From: an uncultured Oscillospiraceae bacterium
GTDB taxonomy: Bacteria > Bacillota > Clostridia > Oscillospirales > Oscillospiraceae
Assembly: GCA_910578735.1 (NCBI GenBank)
Contig: CAJTSQ010000019.1
Coordinates: forward strand, 3,858-42,760
Length of the DNA stretch: 38,903 nucleotides
Direction of reading: 5' to 3'
Part shown: positions 24,435 through 31,227 of the stretch, piece after piece
How positions within the stretch are numbered: position 1 is the first letter of the stretch
Layout of the letters: every line of letters starts with the position of its first letter
Made by a program: the position numbers and the translations under genes
The notes under the pieces: model-generated
Database searches by the model: none
Seen by the model: the letters and a program-made list of their open reading frames with translations, nothing else
Told to the model about the DNA's origin: nothing

Positions 24435-26180
24435 TCAGGCGATGGTAGTGCTGCGGCCCTTCGCCGCAAACAGGAAGCCGACCATCAGCACGATGCCGAT
24501 GGGCAGGGAGATGATGCCGGGGGCCCCGGCGGTCACCAGGATACCGGCGATCAGATAGGTGATGCCGGACACCACCGCGCAGGAGATGGCGTAGGGCAGC
24601 TGTGTGGACACGTGATTCACGTGGTCGCACTGAGCGCCGGCGGAGGCCATGATGGTGGTGTCGGAAATGGGGGAGCAGTGGTCGCCGCAGACGGCGCCGG
24701 CCATACAGGCGGAGATGCAGATGATGGCCATGGGGCTGCTCATGTCGAACACGCTCTGCACAATGGGGATGAGGATGCCGAAGGTGCCCCAGCTGGTGCC
24801 GGTGGCGAAGGCCAGCAGGCAGCCCACCACGAAGACAATCACAGGCAGGAAGGTCTGAAGGGCGGAGGCGGAGCGGACGAAGTCACGGACGAAATACTTG
24901 GCACCCAGGGAATCGGTCATGCCCTTCAGGGACCACGCAAAGGTGAGGATGAGGATGGCGGGCACCATGGCCTTAAAGCCCTCAGGGATGCAGCCCATCA
25001 TCTCCTTGAAGGACATGGTCCGGCGCACCAGGTAGTAGATAAAGGCAAAGAGCAGGCCGAAGGCGGAGCCCAGCATCAGGCCCACGGAGGCGTCGGAGTT
25101 AGAAAAAGCCTCTACAAAGCTGGCGCCGCCAAAGAAGCTGCCGGAGTAAATCATGCCGATGACGCAGGCCACCACCAGCACCAGGATGGGCAGCACCAAG
25201 TCCAGCACGATGCCCTTGCTCTCGTCGTCCTCCTCGTCCAGCATGGCGTAGGGGTTGGAGCCGGAAAACAGGTCGCCCTTCTCAATGGCGTTCTTCTCAT
25301 ACTTGGCCATGGGACCGAATTCCGCATTCATCAGCACCATGCCCACCATCATCACCACTGTGAGCAGGGCATAGAAGTTGTAGGGGATGGCTTTAATAAA
25401 CAGGTTCAGGCCCTGACCGTCCTCGGCGAAGGAGGCCACGGCGGCCGCCCAGGAGGAGATGGGAGCGATGATGCAGATGGGGGCGGCGGTGGCGTCGATG
25501 AGGTAGGCCAGCTTGGCCCGGGACACGTTCTGCTTGTCGGTGACGGGGCGCATCACGCTTCCCACGGTGAGACAGTTGAAGTAGTCGTCGATGAAGATCA
25601 GACAGCCCAGGAGAATGGTGGCCAGCTGGACCCCGGCCCGGGACTTGATGTTCTTCTTGGCCCAGCGGCCGAAGGCGGCGGAGCCGCCCGCCTTGTTCAT
25701 CAGGCACACCATCACGCCCAGGATAACCAGGAAGATGAGGATGCCCACGTTGTAGCCGTCGGACAGGGAGGCCACAATGCCGTCGCTGAAGGCGTGAAGC
25801 ACCGTGCCCTCAAAGGAGAAGTTGGAGTAGAGCAGCCCGCCTACCAGAATGCCGATGAACAGGGAGGAGTAGACCTCCTTGGTAATCAGGGCCAGGGCGA
25901 TGGCGATCACCGGGGGCAGCAGTGACATGGGGGTGTTGAAGAAGCTGCTGGGGGACTTGATATAGCCCACATATCCGCTGTCCGCGCAGGTGTCGCAGGG
26001 GACGGCCTCTCCCTCGTCGGACAGGACCACGCCCAAGGTGCCGCAGTCGGGGCACTCGATATACTTGGTGCCGGTGAGCTCGGTGGGGTCTCCTCCGGCG
26101 GCGAAAGCGGTGCAGACCATGGCCAGGAGCATCATCATAAGGATGACCGTCCGCAGGCCAAAGGATCTTCTGGTTCTCAT
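24435..26180 (-). CDS. NhaC-family transporter, probable lysine transporter, with N-terminal zinc ribbon
   Basis: 581 residues. An N-terminal hydrophobic segment (about 8-27, ending AFAAG) is followed by a small ribbon with CPDC and CDTC pairs (about 42-68). About twelve membrane segments of the Na+/H+ antiporter NhaC superfamily follow, with LIFIDDYFNCLTVGSVMRPV and SMFAVGDHCSPISDTT-like GAVCGDHCSPISDTTIMAS. Related NhaC members under lysine riboswitches are called LysW, predicted lysine transporters. Start ATG 26180 has AGGAGGG 8 nt upstream; a longer frame begins inside the terminator hairpin. Substrate is inferred from the riboswitch. Confidence 0.85.
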   Translation of the reverse strand: MRTRRSFGLRTVILMMMLLAMVCTAFAAGGDPTELTGTKYIECPDCGTLGVVLSDEGEAVPCDTCADSGYVGYIKSPSSFFNTPMSLLPPVIAIALALITKEVYSSLFIGILVGGLLYSNFSFEGTVLHAFSDGIVASLSDGYNVGILIFLVILGVMVCLMNKAGGSAAFGRWAKKNIKSRAGVQLATILLGCLIFIDDYFNCLTVGSVMRPVTDKQNVSRAKLAYLIDATAAPICIIAPISSWAAAVASFAEDGQGLNLFIKAIPYNFYALLTVVMMVGMVLMNAEFGPMAKYEKNAIEKGDLFSGSNPYAMLDEEDDESKGIVLDLVLPILVLVVACVIGMIYSGSFFGGASFVEAFSNSDASVGLMLGSAFGLLFAFIYYLVRRTMSFKEMMGCIPEGFKAMVPAILILTFAWSLKGMTDSLGAKYFVRDFVRSASALQTFLPVIVFVVGCLLAFATGTSWGTFGILIPIVQSVFDMSSPMAIICISACMAGAVCGDHCSPISDTTIMASAGAQCDHVNHVSTQLPYAISCAVVSGITYLIAGILVTAGAPGIISLPIGIVLMVGFLFAAKGRSTTIA

Positions 26181-26230
26181 AAGTATTTCCCTCCTACATT
26201 TTTTAGGGGCACACAGACCCCCGCCGCGCA

Positions 26231-26268
26231 AAATAAAAACCATGTCGCGCAGAAACGCGCTCCATGGT
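26231..26268 (-). terminator. Riboswitch-controlled terminator before the transporter
   Basis: On the - strand ACCATGGAGCGCG pairs with TGCGCGACATGGT with a short loop and one mismatch pair, followed by TTTTATTTT. It lies between the lysine aptamer and the gene and is the expected off-switch. Confidence 0.88.
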
Positions 26269-26304
26269 AAAACCGGACGCCCTCAACCCTGGCCGAGGAC
26301 CTCT

Positions 26305-26464
26305 GGATAGCGCTCCACTGATCGTGACAGTCCGCAGGATGTTATCCTTCAGCCCAGGAGCGGCGGCTCAGGCAAGCCTGCCTCTCCTTCGGCGGCGCAC
26401 CCTCTCCCACGGGACAGCTGCCTGGCCTTGTCCCGCGGTACGCATGAGCGCCGCGCCTCTATCC
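26305..26464 (-). ncRNA. Lysine riboswitch (L box)
   Basis: On the - strand the element starts GGATAGAGGCGCGGC and closes with CGCTATCC (P1 helix GGATAG/CTATCC). The conserved L-box pieces GGGAGAGGGTGCGCCGCCGAAG, CTGGGCTGAAGGATAACATCC and GGACTGTCACG appear in order. A terminator follows at 26231-26268, so high lysine should shut off the transporter. Confidence 0.93.
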
Positions 26465-26482
26465 TTCTATGAAATTGCAATT

Positions 26483-26511
26483 ATCCTACCATGAACTTGC
26501 AGGATTGTCAA
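26483..26511 (-). promoter_or_regulatory. Promoter of the lysine riboswitch
   Basis: On the - strand: TTGACA (26511-26506), 17-nt spacer, TAGGAT (26488-26483). The -10 matches 4 of 6. Confidence 0.65.
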
Positions 26512-26600
26512 TGGTATTTTTGAGGAAGCTTGTAGCTTTTATCAGTTTTTCTGGTATAACTTATACAAAAATCGGACCTTACGCTACATTATTTGAGTAC

Positions 26601-26798
26601 TCATTTTACCCGTCCTACTATATAATCAATTGTTGTTCCATAATAATCTGCCAGAATAATTAATAAATGTACAGGGATTTCCCTTTTCCCAGTTTCATAA
26701 TTGCTGTATGTCCTCTGGTCAATGCCCAACAATGCAGCAATTTCTTTTTGTGTTTTATCTGCATCCTGTCGAAGGTCTAATAATCTAGGAAAATACAC
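26601..26798 (-). CDS. Small XRE-family repressor (HTH only)
   Basis: 65 residues from GTG 26798, which has GAGGTG 6 nt upstream; a GTG three codons earlier is inside that ribosome binding site. The whole protein is one helix-turn-helix domain: LRQDADKTQKEIAALLGIDQ, RTYSNYETGKREIPVHLLI and ADYYGTTIDYIVGR. This type is common beside phage, conjugative or toxin genes. A divergent, cut-off gene and a shared operator lie directly upstream, and the promoter spacer contains one operator arm, so it probably represses itself. The DNA is clearly AT-richer than the neighbours, a sign of transfer. Confidence 0.88.
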   Translation of the reverse strand: MYFPRLLDLRQDADKTQKEIAALLGIDQRTYSNYETGKREIPVHLLIILADYYGTTIDYIVGRVK

Positions 26799-26816
26799 AA
26801 AAATCACCTCAAGACT

Positions 26817-26871
26817 ATTATATTTACTATCAAATAATAGTGTTAATTCTACTAATGTTTGATAGTAAAAT
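26817..26871. promoter_or_regulatory. Divergent promoters with a two-armed operator
   Basis: TTTACTATCAAA (26823-26834) and TTTGATAGTAAA (26858-26869) are perfect 12-bp inverted arms. The - strand promoter is TTAACA (26846-26841), 18-nt spacer, TATAAT (26822-26817), with the left arm in its spacer. The + strand promoter is TTAATT (26843-26848), 17-nt spacer, TAAAAT (26866-26871), with the right arm over its -10. One repressor could close both. Confidence 0.8.
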
Positions 26872-26890
26872 AATCATGAGGTGATTGACA

Positions 26891-27046
26891 ATGCTTCAAC
26901 CAAAAGTAAGCAGCTGGCAGGAAGGTTTTGATGAGACCTGCCAAGATATCATGGAGGACACTTTTCTCTTAAAGGCCCTGTTTTATGTCTGTTTCGGCCT
27001 CTCCATAAAGAAGGTAAAGGTCCCTGTGGCCACCGCTTTCCCCTGA
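26891..27046 (+). pseudogene. Cut-off divergent gene controlled by the XRE operator
   Basis: ATG 26891 is preceded by GAGGTGA and a promoter. The frame begins MLQPKVSSWQEGFDETC, then QDIMEDTFLL, and after about residue 28 runs antisense into the thioesterase gene, ending at TGA 27044-27046. The first 28 residues look like a genuine N-terminus, while the rest is junk. The gene was probably deleted at about 26975. The original product is not recognisable. Confidence 0.6.
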
Positions 27047-27384
27047 GTGTTGGTGATGACGATCTGGATCACGGACAGCTTGCTGCCCAGCTTTTTGGGG
27101 GTGGCCTCACAGAAGAGGTCGCCCAGGGCGGGGCGCAGGAACTCCATAGAGCTGGAGGCGGTGACGCAGTTTCCGCCGGTGGAGCAGGCACAGCAGCCCC
27201 CCACCGTATCCGCCAGGGTGGCCATGGCCCCGCCGTGGATCATCCCGTGGGGATTGATGGAGTTGGGCCCGGCGTGGAGTTCTCCCCGGGCCAGGCCGGG
27301 CTCGATGTGGGTGACCACTATGCCGTTTTCATAGGAAAACTGGTGGCGCGTGTTGACGATATCCACTTCTGAGTAGTGCTCCAT
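26983..27384 (-). CDS. PaaI-family hotdog thioesterase
   Basis: 133 residues, a hotdog-fold acyl-CoA thioesterase. NPHGMIHGGAMATLADTVGG carries the conserved HGG motif and catalytic Asp of PaaI-type enzymes. SSSMEFLRPAL, LSVIQIVITN and AVATGTFTFF give the remaining strands. The start is ATG 27384, behind GGGGAG by 7 nt. A promoter at 27410-27438 rules out the longer frames. Substrate unknown; in this genus CoA thioesters of fatty or aromatic acids are likely. Confidence 0.9.
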   Translation of the reverse strand: MEHYSEVDIVNTRHQFSYENGIVVTHIEPGLARGELHAGPNSINPHGMIHGGAMATLADTVGGCCACSTGGNCVTASSSMEFLRPALGDLFCEATPKKLGSKLSVIQIVITNTQGKAVATGTFTFFMERPKQT

Positions 27385-27409
27385 TTTGCTCTCCCCTTCC
27401 GTTTTCAGC

Positions 27410-27438
27410 ATTGTACCATGTTTTTTTCCCTCCGGCAA
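27410..27438 (-). promoter_or_regulatory. Promoter of the PaaI thioesterase
   Basis: On the - strand: TTGCCG (27438-27433), 17-nt spacer, TACAAT (27415-27410). Confidence 0.72.
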
Positions 27439-27519
27439 GTCCCCCTGCGGCCATTTTCCGCCGGAGGACATAGAATGGGATAGCCCCCTGTCCTATTTTT
27501 TCGCAAAGGAGTTTTGAAT

Positions 27520-28308
27520 ATGGAATTAAAAGTAAACCGTCCCGCTCTGGCCGGACAGGACATTGATCCGGATACCTTCCAGCGGGTCTGGGACCGGGTG
27601 ATGCCCGGCCAGGCCGCCCCTGCAGCCCGGGAGGGAGATGCGCCCGGTTCCTCTGTTCCGGACACCTCTGTCCCTGCGGAGCCCTCCGTTCCGCCGGAGG
27701 AGGTCCCTCCTGTGGAGCCCGCCCCTCCCTCGGAGGAGGTCCCCCCTGTAGAGCCCGAACTGCCCCCCGTGCCGGACTGTCCCGCCGGGTCAACGCCGGA
27801 TACCCCTACATGCCCCACCTGTCCCGAATGTCCCACCTGTCCGGAATGCCCCACCTGTCCGGAGACGCCCTCCACTCCGGCCCCTCCCGACCTGTGCCTG
27901 GGGGAGGCCTCTCAGGGGGACAGCCGGCAGTTGGAGGCGCTGATGGACCTGGCCCAAGAGGGCGCCATGGCCGGACGGGCCATTGCCCGGAGGGCCAACG
28001 GCCCCCGGGCCAAGACGCTGTCCGCTCTGGCCTGTGACCACCGGATGGCACTGCGCCGGCTGTCTGCCGCCTACTTCCTGATTACCGGGAAGCGGTATGC
28101 CCCCAAGTGTGCCGCCCCAGCCCTGCCCGCCTCCCTGGCGATGGCCCTGCGGCAGCAGTTCGTCTGGGAGCAGCAGTGGGAACGGCAAAATACCCAGGCC
28201 GCCCAGGCCACCGCCGACCCCTGCCTGAAGGAGCTCTACCAGGAGCTGGCCCAGGAGGGCGCTCTCCACGCCGGGTGCATCCGGTCGCTGCTGGAACAGA
28301 TGGGTTGA
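27520..28308 (+). CDS. Ferritin-like-domain protein with Pro/Glu and CPxC-repeat region
   Basis: 262 residues. Residues 1-45 are a short N-terminal segment. About 45-92 is Pro/Glu-rich with two copies of a SEEVPPVEP-like unit. About 96-118 is a run of CPTCPEC units with seven cysteines spaced as CxxC. The last 135 residues are an all-helical ferritin-like domain with LMDLAQEGAMAGRAIARRA, LACDHRMALRRLSAAYFL and ELAQEGALHAGCIRSLL; glutamates and histidines are present, but a complete diiron set is not certain. ATG 27520 has AAAGGAG 8 nt upstream. It may handle metal or be surface- or spore-related; function is unknown. Confidence 0.78.
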   Translation: MELKVNRPALAGQDIDPDTFQRVWDRVMPGQAAPAAREGDAPGSSVPDTSVPAEPSVPPEEVPPVEPAPPSEEVPPVEPELPPVPDCPAGSTPDTPTCPTCPECPTCPECPTCPETPSTPAPPDLCLGEASQGDSRQLEALMDLAQEGAMAGRAIARRANGPRAKTLSALACDHRMALRRLSAAYFLITGKRYAPKCAAPALPASLAMALRQQFVWEQQWERQNTQAAQATADPCLKELYQELAQEGALHAGCIRSLLEQMG

Positions 28309-28351
28309 CTTTCCCCCATCCCATGGGGTAAACTGTGCAGGGGGCGCTCCC

Positions 28352-28438
28352 TGTAGGGACGCATCACGATGCGTCCGCTCCTATCTCGGCAGCATCCGCC
28401 CCGAAACAGTTTCGGACGCTTTATGAAGCGTCCCTACC
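28352..28438. repeat. Paired GTAGGGACGC hairpin repeats
   Basis: GTAGGGACGCATCACGATGCGTCC (28353-28376) and CGGACGCTTTATGAAGCGTCCCTAC (28413-28437) each form a hairpin and face each other, so the whole is also an inverted repeat with GTAGGGACGC at both ends. This ended structure suggests a small non-coding mobile unit. A possible promoter TTGACT (28305-28310)-18-TAAACT lies upstream. Confidence 0.6.
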
Positions 28439-28467
28439 CAAACTCACACAAGAAAACGAGGTGCGCT

Positions 28468-29394
28468 ATGATCCAGACCTTCGACCTTTCCTACCCCTCC
28501 TCCGACAGCATCCACACCGTCCACGCCCGGGAATGGGTGCCCGAGGGCAGTCCGCGGGGGGTGGTGCAGATCGTCCACGGGGTGGCGGAGCACATTGGCC
28601 GCTACGACCAGACAGCCCGCTTCCTGGCCGCCCATGGCTACCTGGTGTGCGGTGAGGACCACTTGGGCCACGGGCTCACCGCCGGGGGCAAGTTCGGCTA
28701 TTTCGGCCCCAAAAACGGCTGGGACCTGGTGGTCCAAGACATCCGCCGCCTGCGGGAGCTGGAGGGGGAAAAGCATCCTTCCCTGCCCTATGTGATCCTG
28801 GGCCACTCCATGGGCTCCTTCCTCACCCGCACCTACCTGATCCGCTGGCCAGGTACGGTGGACGCCGCCGTCCTGTCAGGCACGGGCCAGGAGAGCGCCG
28901 CCGCTGTCTCGTCCGGCAAGGCCCTGGCGGGGACCCTGTGCAAGCTCAGAGGTCCGGACCATGTGAGCAAGCTATTAAACGACATTCCCTTTGGCAGCTA
29001 CAACCGGGCTTTTAAACCAAACCGCACCGCCTCCGACTGGATTTCGCGGGACGAGGCGGCGGTGGACGCCTACCTGGCCGACCCGCTGTGCGGCTTTCTG
29101 ATCACGGCGGCCATGTTCCGGGACATGATGTGCGGCCTGAAATTGATTGCGGACAGAGGGAACCTGGCCAAAATGAACAAGGACACCCCCGTCTATTTCC
29201 TCTCCGGCGACCGGGACCCGGTTGGCTCCATGGGCCAGGGCGTGCGGAAGGTGGAGGAGATGTTCCGCTCTGCCGGGTGCAGGGATGTGACCGTCAAGCT
29301 CTACCCAGGCGGCCGGCATGAGATGTTCAACGAGATCAACCGGCAGGAGGTTTTTCAGGACCTACTGTTCTGGATCGAAAGCAAGCTGACATAA
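28468..29394 (+). CDS. Alpha/beta hydrolase (monoacylglycerol-lipase-like)
   Basis: 308 residues of the serine-aminopeptidase S33 / lysophospholipase group. VVQIVHGVAEHIGRY is the oxyanion-side HG motif, GEDHLGHG the next strand, and VILGHSMGSFLTR holds the nucleophile serine in GHSMG. The acid is probably in FLSGDRDPVG and the histidine in YPGGRHEMFNE. ATG 28468 has GAGGTG 5 nt upstream; the longer frame from 28369 runs through the repeat. No signal peptide, so cytoplasmic. It is a stand-alone gene with its own terminator. Confidence 0.92.
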   Translation: MIQTFDLSYPSSDSIHTVHAREWVPEGSPRGVVQIVHGVAEHIGRYDQTARFLAAHGYLVCGEDHLGHGLTAGGKFGYFGPKNGWDLVVQDIRRLRELEGEKHPSLPYVILGHSMGSFLTRTYLIRWPGTVDAAVLSGTGQESAAAVSSGKALAGTLCKLRGPDHVSKLLNDIPFGSYNRAFKPNRTASDWISRDEAAVDAYLADPLCGFLITAAMFRDMMCGLKLIADRGNLAKMNKDTPVYFLSGDRDPVGSMGQGVRKVEEMFRSAGCRDVTVKLYPGGRHEMFNEINRQEVFQDLLFWIESKLT

Positions 29395-29399
29395 GGAAA

Positions 29400-29434
29400 C
29401 AAGGGAAGCGGTACCGCTTCCCTTGCCCTTTTAA
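29400..29434. terminator. Bidirectional terminator with a perfect palindrome
   Basis: CAAGGGAAGCGGTACCGCTTCCCTTG (29400-29425) is a perfect 26-bp palindrome with CCCTTTTAAG after it, between the convergent hydrolase and radical SAM genes. Confidence 0.75.
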
Positions 29435-30051
29435 GAATCAATAAAGCTGCGGATGCGAAGGGTTACGCCCAGTTGCTCCGCAATTTTTTTGCAGTCCTCG
29501 ATCTCCTGAGGGGTCTTGTCCTTGTCCACAATGGTCATTACCACGTTGGGGACGTAAGCGGCCGACTCCCTGGCAAAATCCAGCATGGCCTGCCAGGCCG
29601 CCTCCCCCTGGGCGGGGTGGCACAGGGCCGCGTAGTCCGCCGCGTTGGCGGTGTTGAGAGAGATGGACAGGGTGTTGATCCGCCCGTGCAGCTCCGGACA
29701 CACGTCCCGGCCATTGATGAGGTTGGCGTGGCCGTTGGTGTTGATCCGCACCGGGGGTAGCTTGTCTCCAAAGCGCTCCTTCAGCCGGTCCACCAGCCAA
29801 AGCAGATCGTCCAGGCGGTAGGTGGGCTCGCCGTAGCCGCAGAAGACGATCTCCCGGTAGGCGCACACATCCCGGCTGAGGAAACTGTCCAGGGCCTCCT
29901 GGCGGGTGGGCTCCCGCTCCAGCCACAGGGAGTCCTCCGTGTAGATGGAGCCCTGGGCCCGGCCCTGGCGCAGGCAGAACTCACAGGCGCAGTTGCACTT
30001 GTTGGTCAGGTTGACGTACAGCGCGCCCTCGTATTCATAGGTGATGGTCAT
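29431..30051 (-). CDS. TatD-associated radical SAM protein
   Basis: 206 residues, a short radical S-adenosylmethionine protein of the TatD-linked type (TIGR04038, from memory). The cluster motif is CNCACEFC (C-x3-C-x2-C), with ALYVNLTNKCN before it. IVFCGYGEPTYRLDDLL is the GGE-like segment and RINTNGHANLI the next strand. Start ATG 30051 has GGAGG 8 nt upstream; an ATG five codons earlier overlaps that site. It lies directly before and in the same direction as tatD, the usual partner; its reaction is unknown. Confidence 0.92.
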   Translation of the reverse strand: MTITYEYEGALYVNLTNKCNCACEFCLRQGRAQGSIYTEDSLWLEREPTRQEALDSFLSRDVCAYREIVFCGYGEPTYRLDDLLWLVDRLKERFGDKLPPVRINTNGHANLINGRDVCPELHGRINTLSISLNTANAADYAALCHPAQGEAAWQAMLDFARESAAYVPNVVMTIVDKDKTPQEIEDCKKIAEQLGVTLRIRSFIDS

Positions 30052-30067
30052 ATTGAATGCCTCCATA

Positions 30068-30133
30068 GGGGCGGCCTGTGGCCGCCCGCATTTATGATTC
30101 TCCGATGGAGGGCGGCCGCAGGCCGCCCCCTAC
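30068..30133. repeat. Two facing GGGCGGCC hairpins between tatD and the radical SAM gene
   Basis: GGGCGGCC TGT GGCCGCCC (30069-30087) and GGGCGGCC GCA GGCCGCCC (30110-30128) face each other across 22 nt, with TAGGGG at one end and CCCCTA at the other, so the block is an inverted repeat of about 66 bp. It matches the hairpin at 13-31. Confidence 0.7.
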
Positions 30134-30134
30134 A

Positions 30135-30902
30135 TCACGTGATGCCAAAGAACCGCTTTCCATTTTGCAGGGTGATCTGGGCCACCTCCTCGACCGGCAG
30201 GTTCTTCACCTGCCCGATGGTTTCGGCCACCCGGTAGACCTTCCCCGAATCGTTGCGCTGGCCACGGAAGGGCTCGGGGGTCAGGTAGGGGGAGTCGGTC
30301 TCGATCATGATCCGGTTCATAGGCAGCCAGTCGATGACCTCCAGGGATTTCCGGGCGTTTTTATAGGTGACCACCCCGGTGAAGGACAGCATCCATCCCA
30401 GCTTCACCAGGGTTTTGGCATCCTCCAGGCTGCCGGAGTAGCAGTGGTATACCCCGGTGACGCCGGGGTGGGCCTTGACGGTCTCCAAACAGTCCCGGTG
30501 GGCCTCCCGGTCATGGACGATGACGGGCAGCCCCAGCTCCTCCGCCAGCTCCAGCTGGGCATGAAAGACGCTCTGCTGGAAGTCGTGGGCGGGATTGTCC
30601 TTCCAGTAGTAGTCCAGACCGATCTCTCCCACCGCCTTGACCTTGGGGTGGGCGGCCAGGGTGCGCAGCTCCTCCAGCCAACTGTCCTCCCAGGGACCGC
30701 AGTCGGAGGGGTGTACCCCCACGGCGGCATAGACGAAGGGAAAACGCTGAGCCAGCTCCACCGCCGTCCGGGAGCTGTCCAGGTCGCAGCCGGGGTTTAG
30801 GATCAGCTCCACCCCCTGGGCGGGCATGGAAGATAGTACCTCCAGCCGGTCGGCGTTGAAGCTCCCGGAGTCGTAGTGGGCGTGGGTGTCGAATAAGCGC
30901 AT
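30135..30902 (-). CDS. tatD: TatD family metal-dependent hydrolase (DNase)
   Basis: 255 residues of the TatD amidohydrolase family, with 3'-5' exonuclease activity in characterised members. LFDTHAHYD holds the first metal ligands, GEIGLDYYW the bridging glutamate, PVIVHDREAH the next histidine, GVYHCYSG another and IETDSPYL the final aspartate. Start ATG 30902 has AGGAGG 7 nt upstream. It is the first gene before the radical SAM partner, with its own promoter. Confidence 0.95.
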   Translation of the reverse strand: MRLFDTHAHYDSGSFNADRLEVLSSMPAQGVELILNPGCDLDSSRTAVELAQRFPFVYAAVGVHPSDCGPWEDSWLEELRTLAAHPKVKAVGEIGLDYYWKDNPAHDFQQSVFHAQLELAEELGLPVIVHDREAHRDCLETVKAHPGVTGVYHCYSGSLEDAKTLVKLGWMLSFTGVVTYKNARKSLEVIDWLPMNRIMIETDSPYLTPEPFRGQRNDSGKVYRVAETIGQVKNLPVEEVAQITLQNGKRFFGIT

Positions 30903-31027
30903 GGCAGTTCCTCCTGATCCGGCTTGACAGAGGGCCGGAGAGCTGTAATCACATAGGGGTGAGGGCGGCTGTTCTTTAAGGGGCCGGCTCTGATGGAGAT
31001 CGGCCCTGCCGCTCCTGCTTCATAGGG

Positions 31028-31056
31028 AGTATACTCCCACAGCGGAAAAAAATCAA
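31028..31056 (-). promoter_or_regulatory. Promoter of tatD
   Basis: On the - strand: TTGATT (31056-31051), 17-nt spacer, TATACT (31033-31028). The -10 lies inside the perfect palindrome GGGAGTATACTCCC (about 31025-31038), a possible operator. Confidence 0.65.
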
Positions 31057-31140
31057 GCGCGGCCGCTTCGAAGCGCAATAGAGGTCCCCTTTACCTTTTG
31101 TGTTGATGGATCGAAACATTGGCAATCTCACGGTCACAGC

Positions 31141-31169
31141 TGGAAAAGAATCGTTGTCGGTGTTATAAT
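31141..31169 (+). promoter_or_regulatory. Promoter of the 440-residue membrane protein
   Basis: TGGAAA (31141-31146), 17-nt spacer, TATAAT (31164-31169). The -35 is weak. The rest of the 325-bp gap between tatD and this gene holds no gene. Confidence 0.6.
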
Positions 31170-31227
31170 ACCTCAGAAGAATTTGTAGAAGCTTTGACCT
31201 CTTTGCAGCAGAAAAGGAGCGTGCCAA

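Noticed and set aside
24612..25925. 437-codon + strand frame inside the NhaC-family transporter
   Set aside because: Antisense shadow with low-complexity His/Gly/Asp composition and no start signals.
27805..27866. Short tandem DNA repeats that might suggest a CRISPR or satellite
   Set aside because: They encode the CPTCPEC repeats in frame within a good gene, are only about 18 nt long, and have no spacers.
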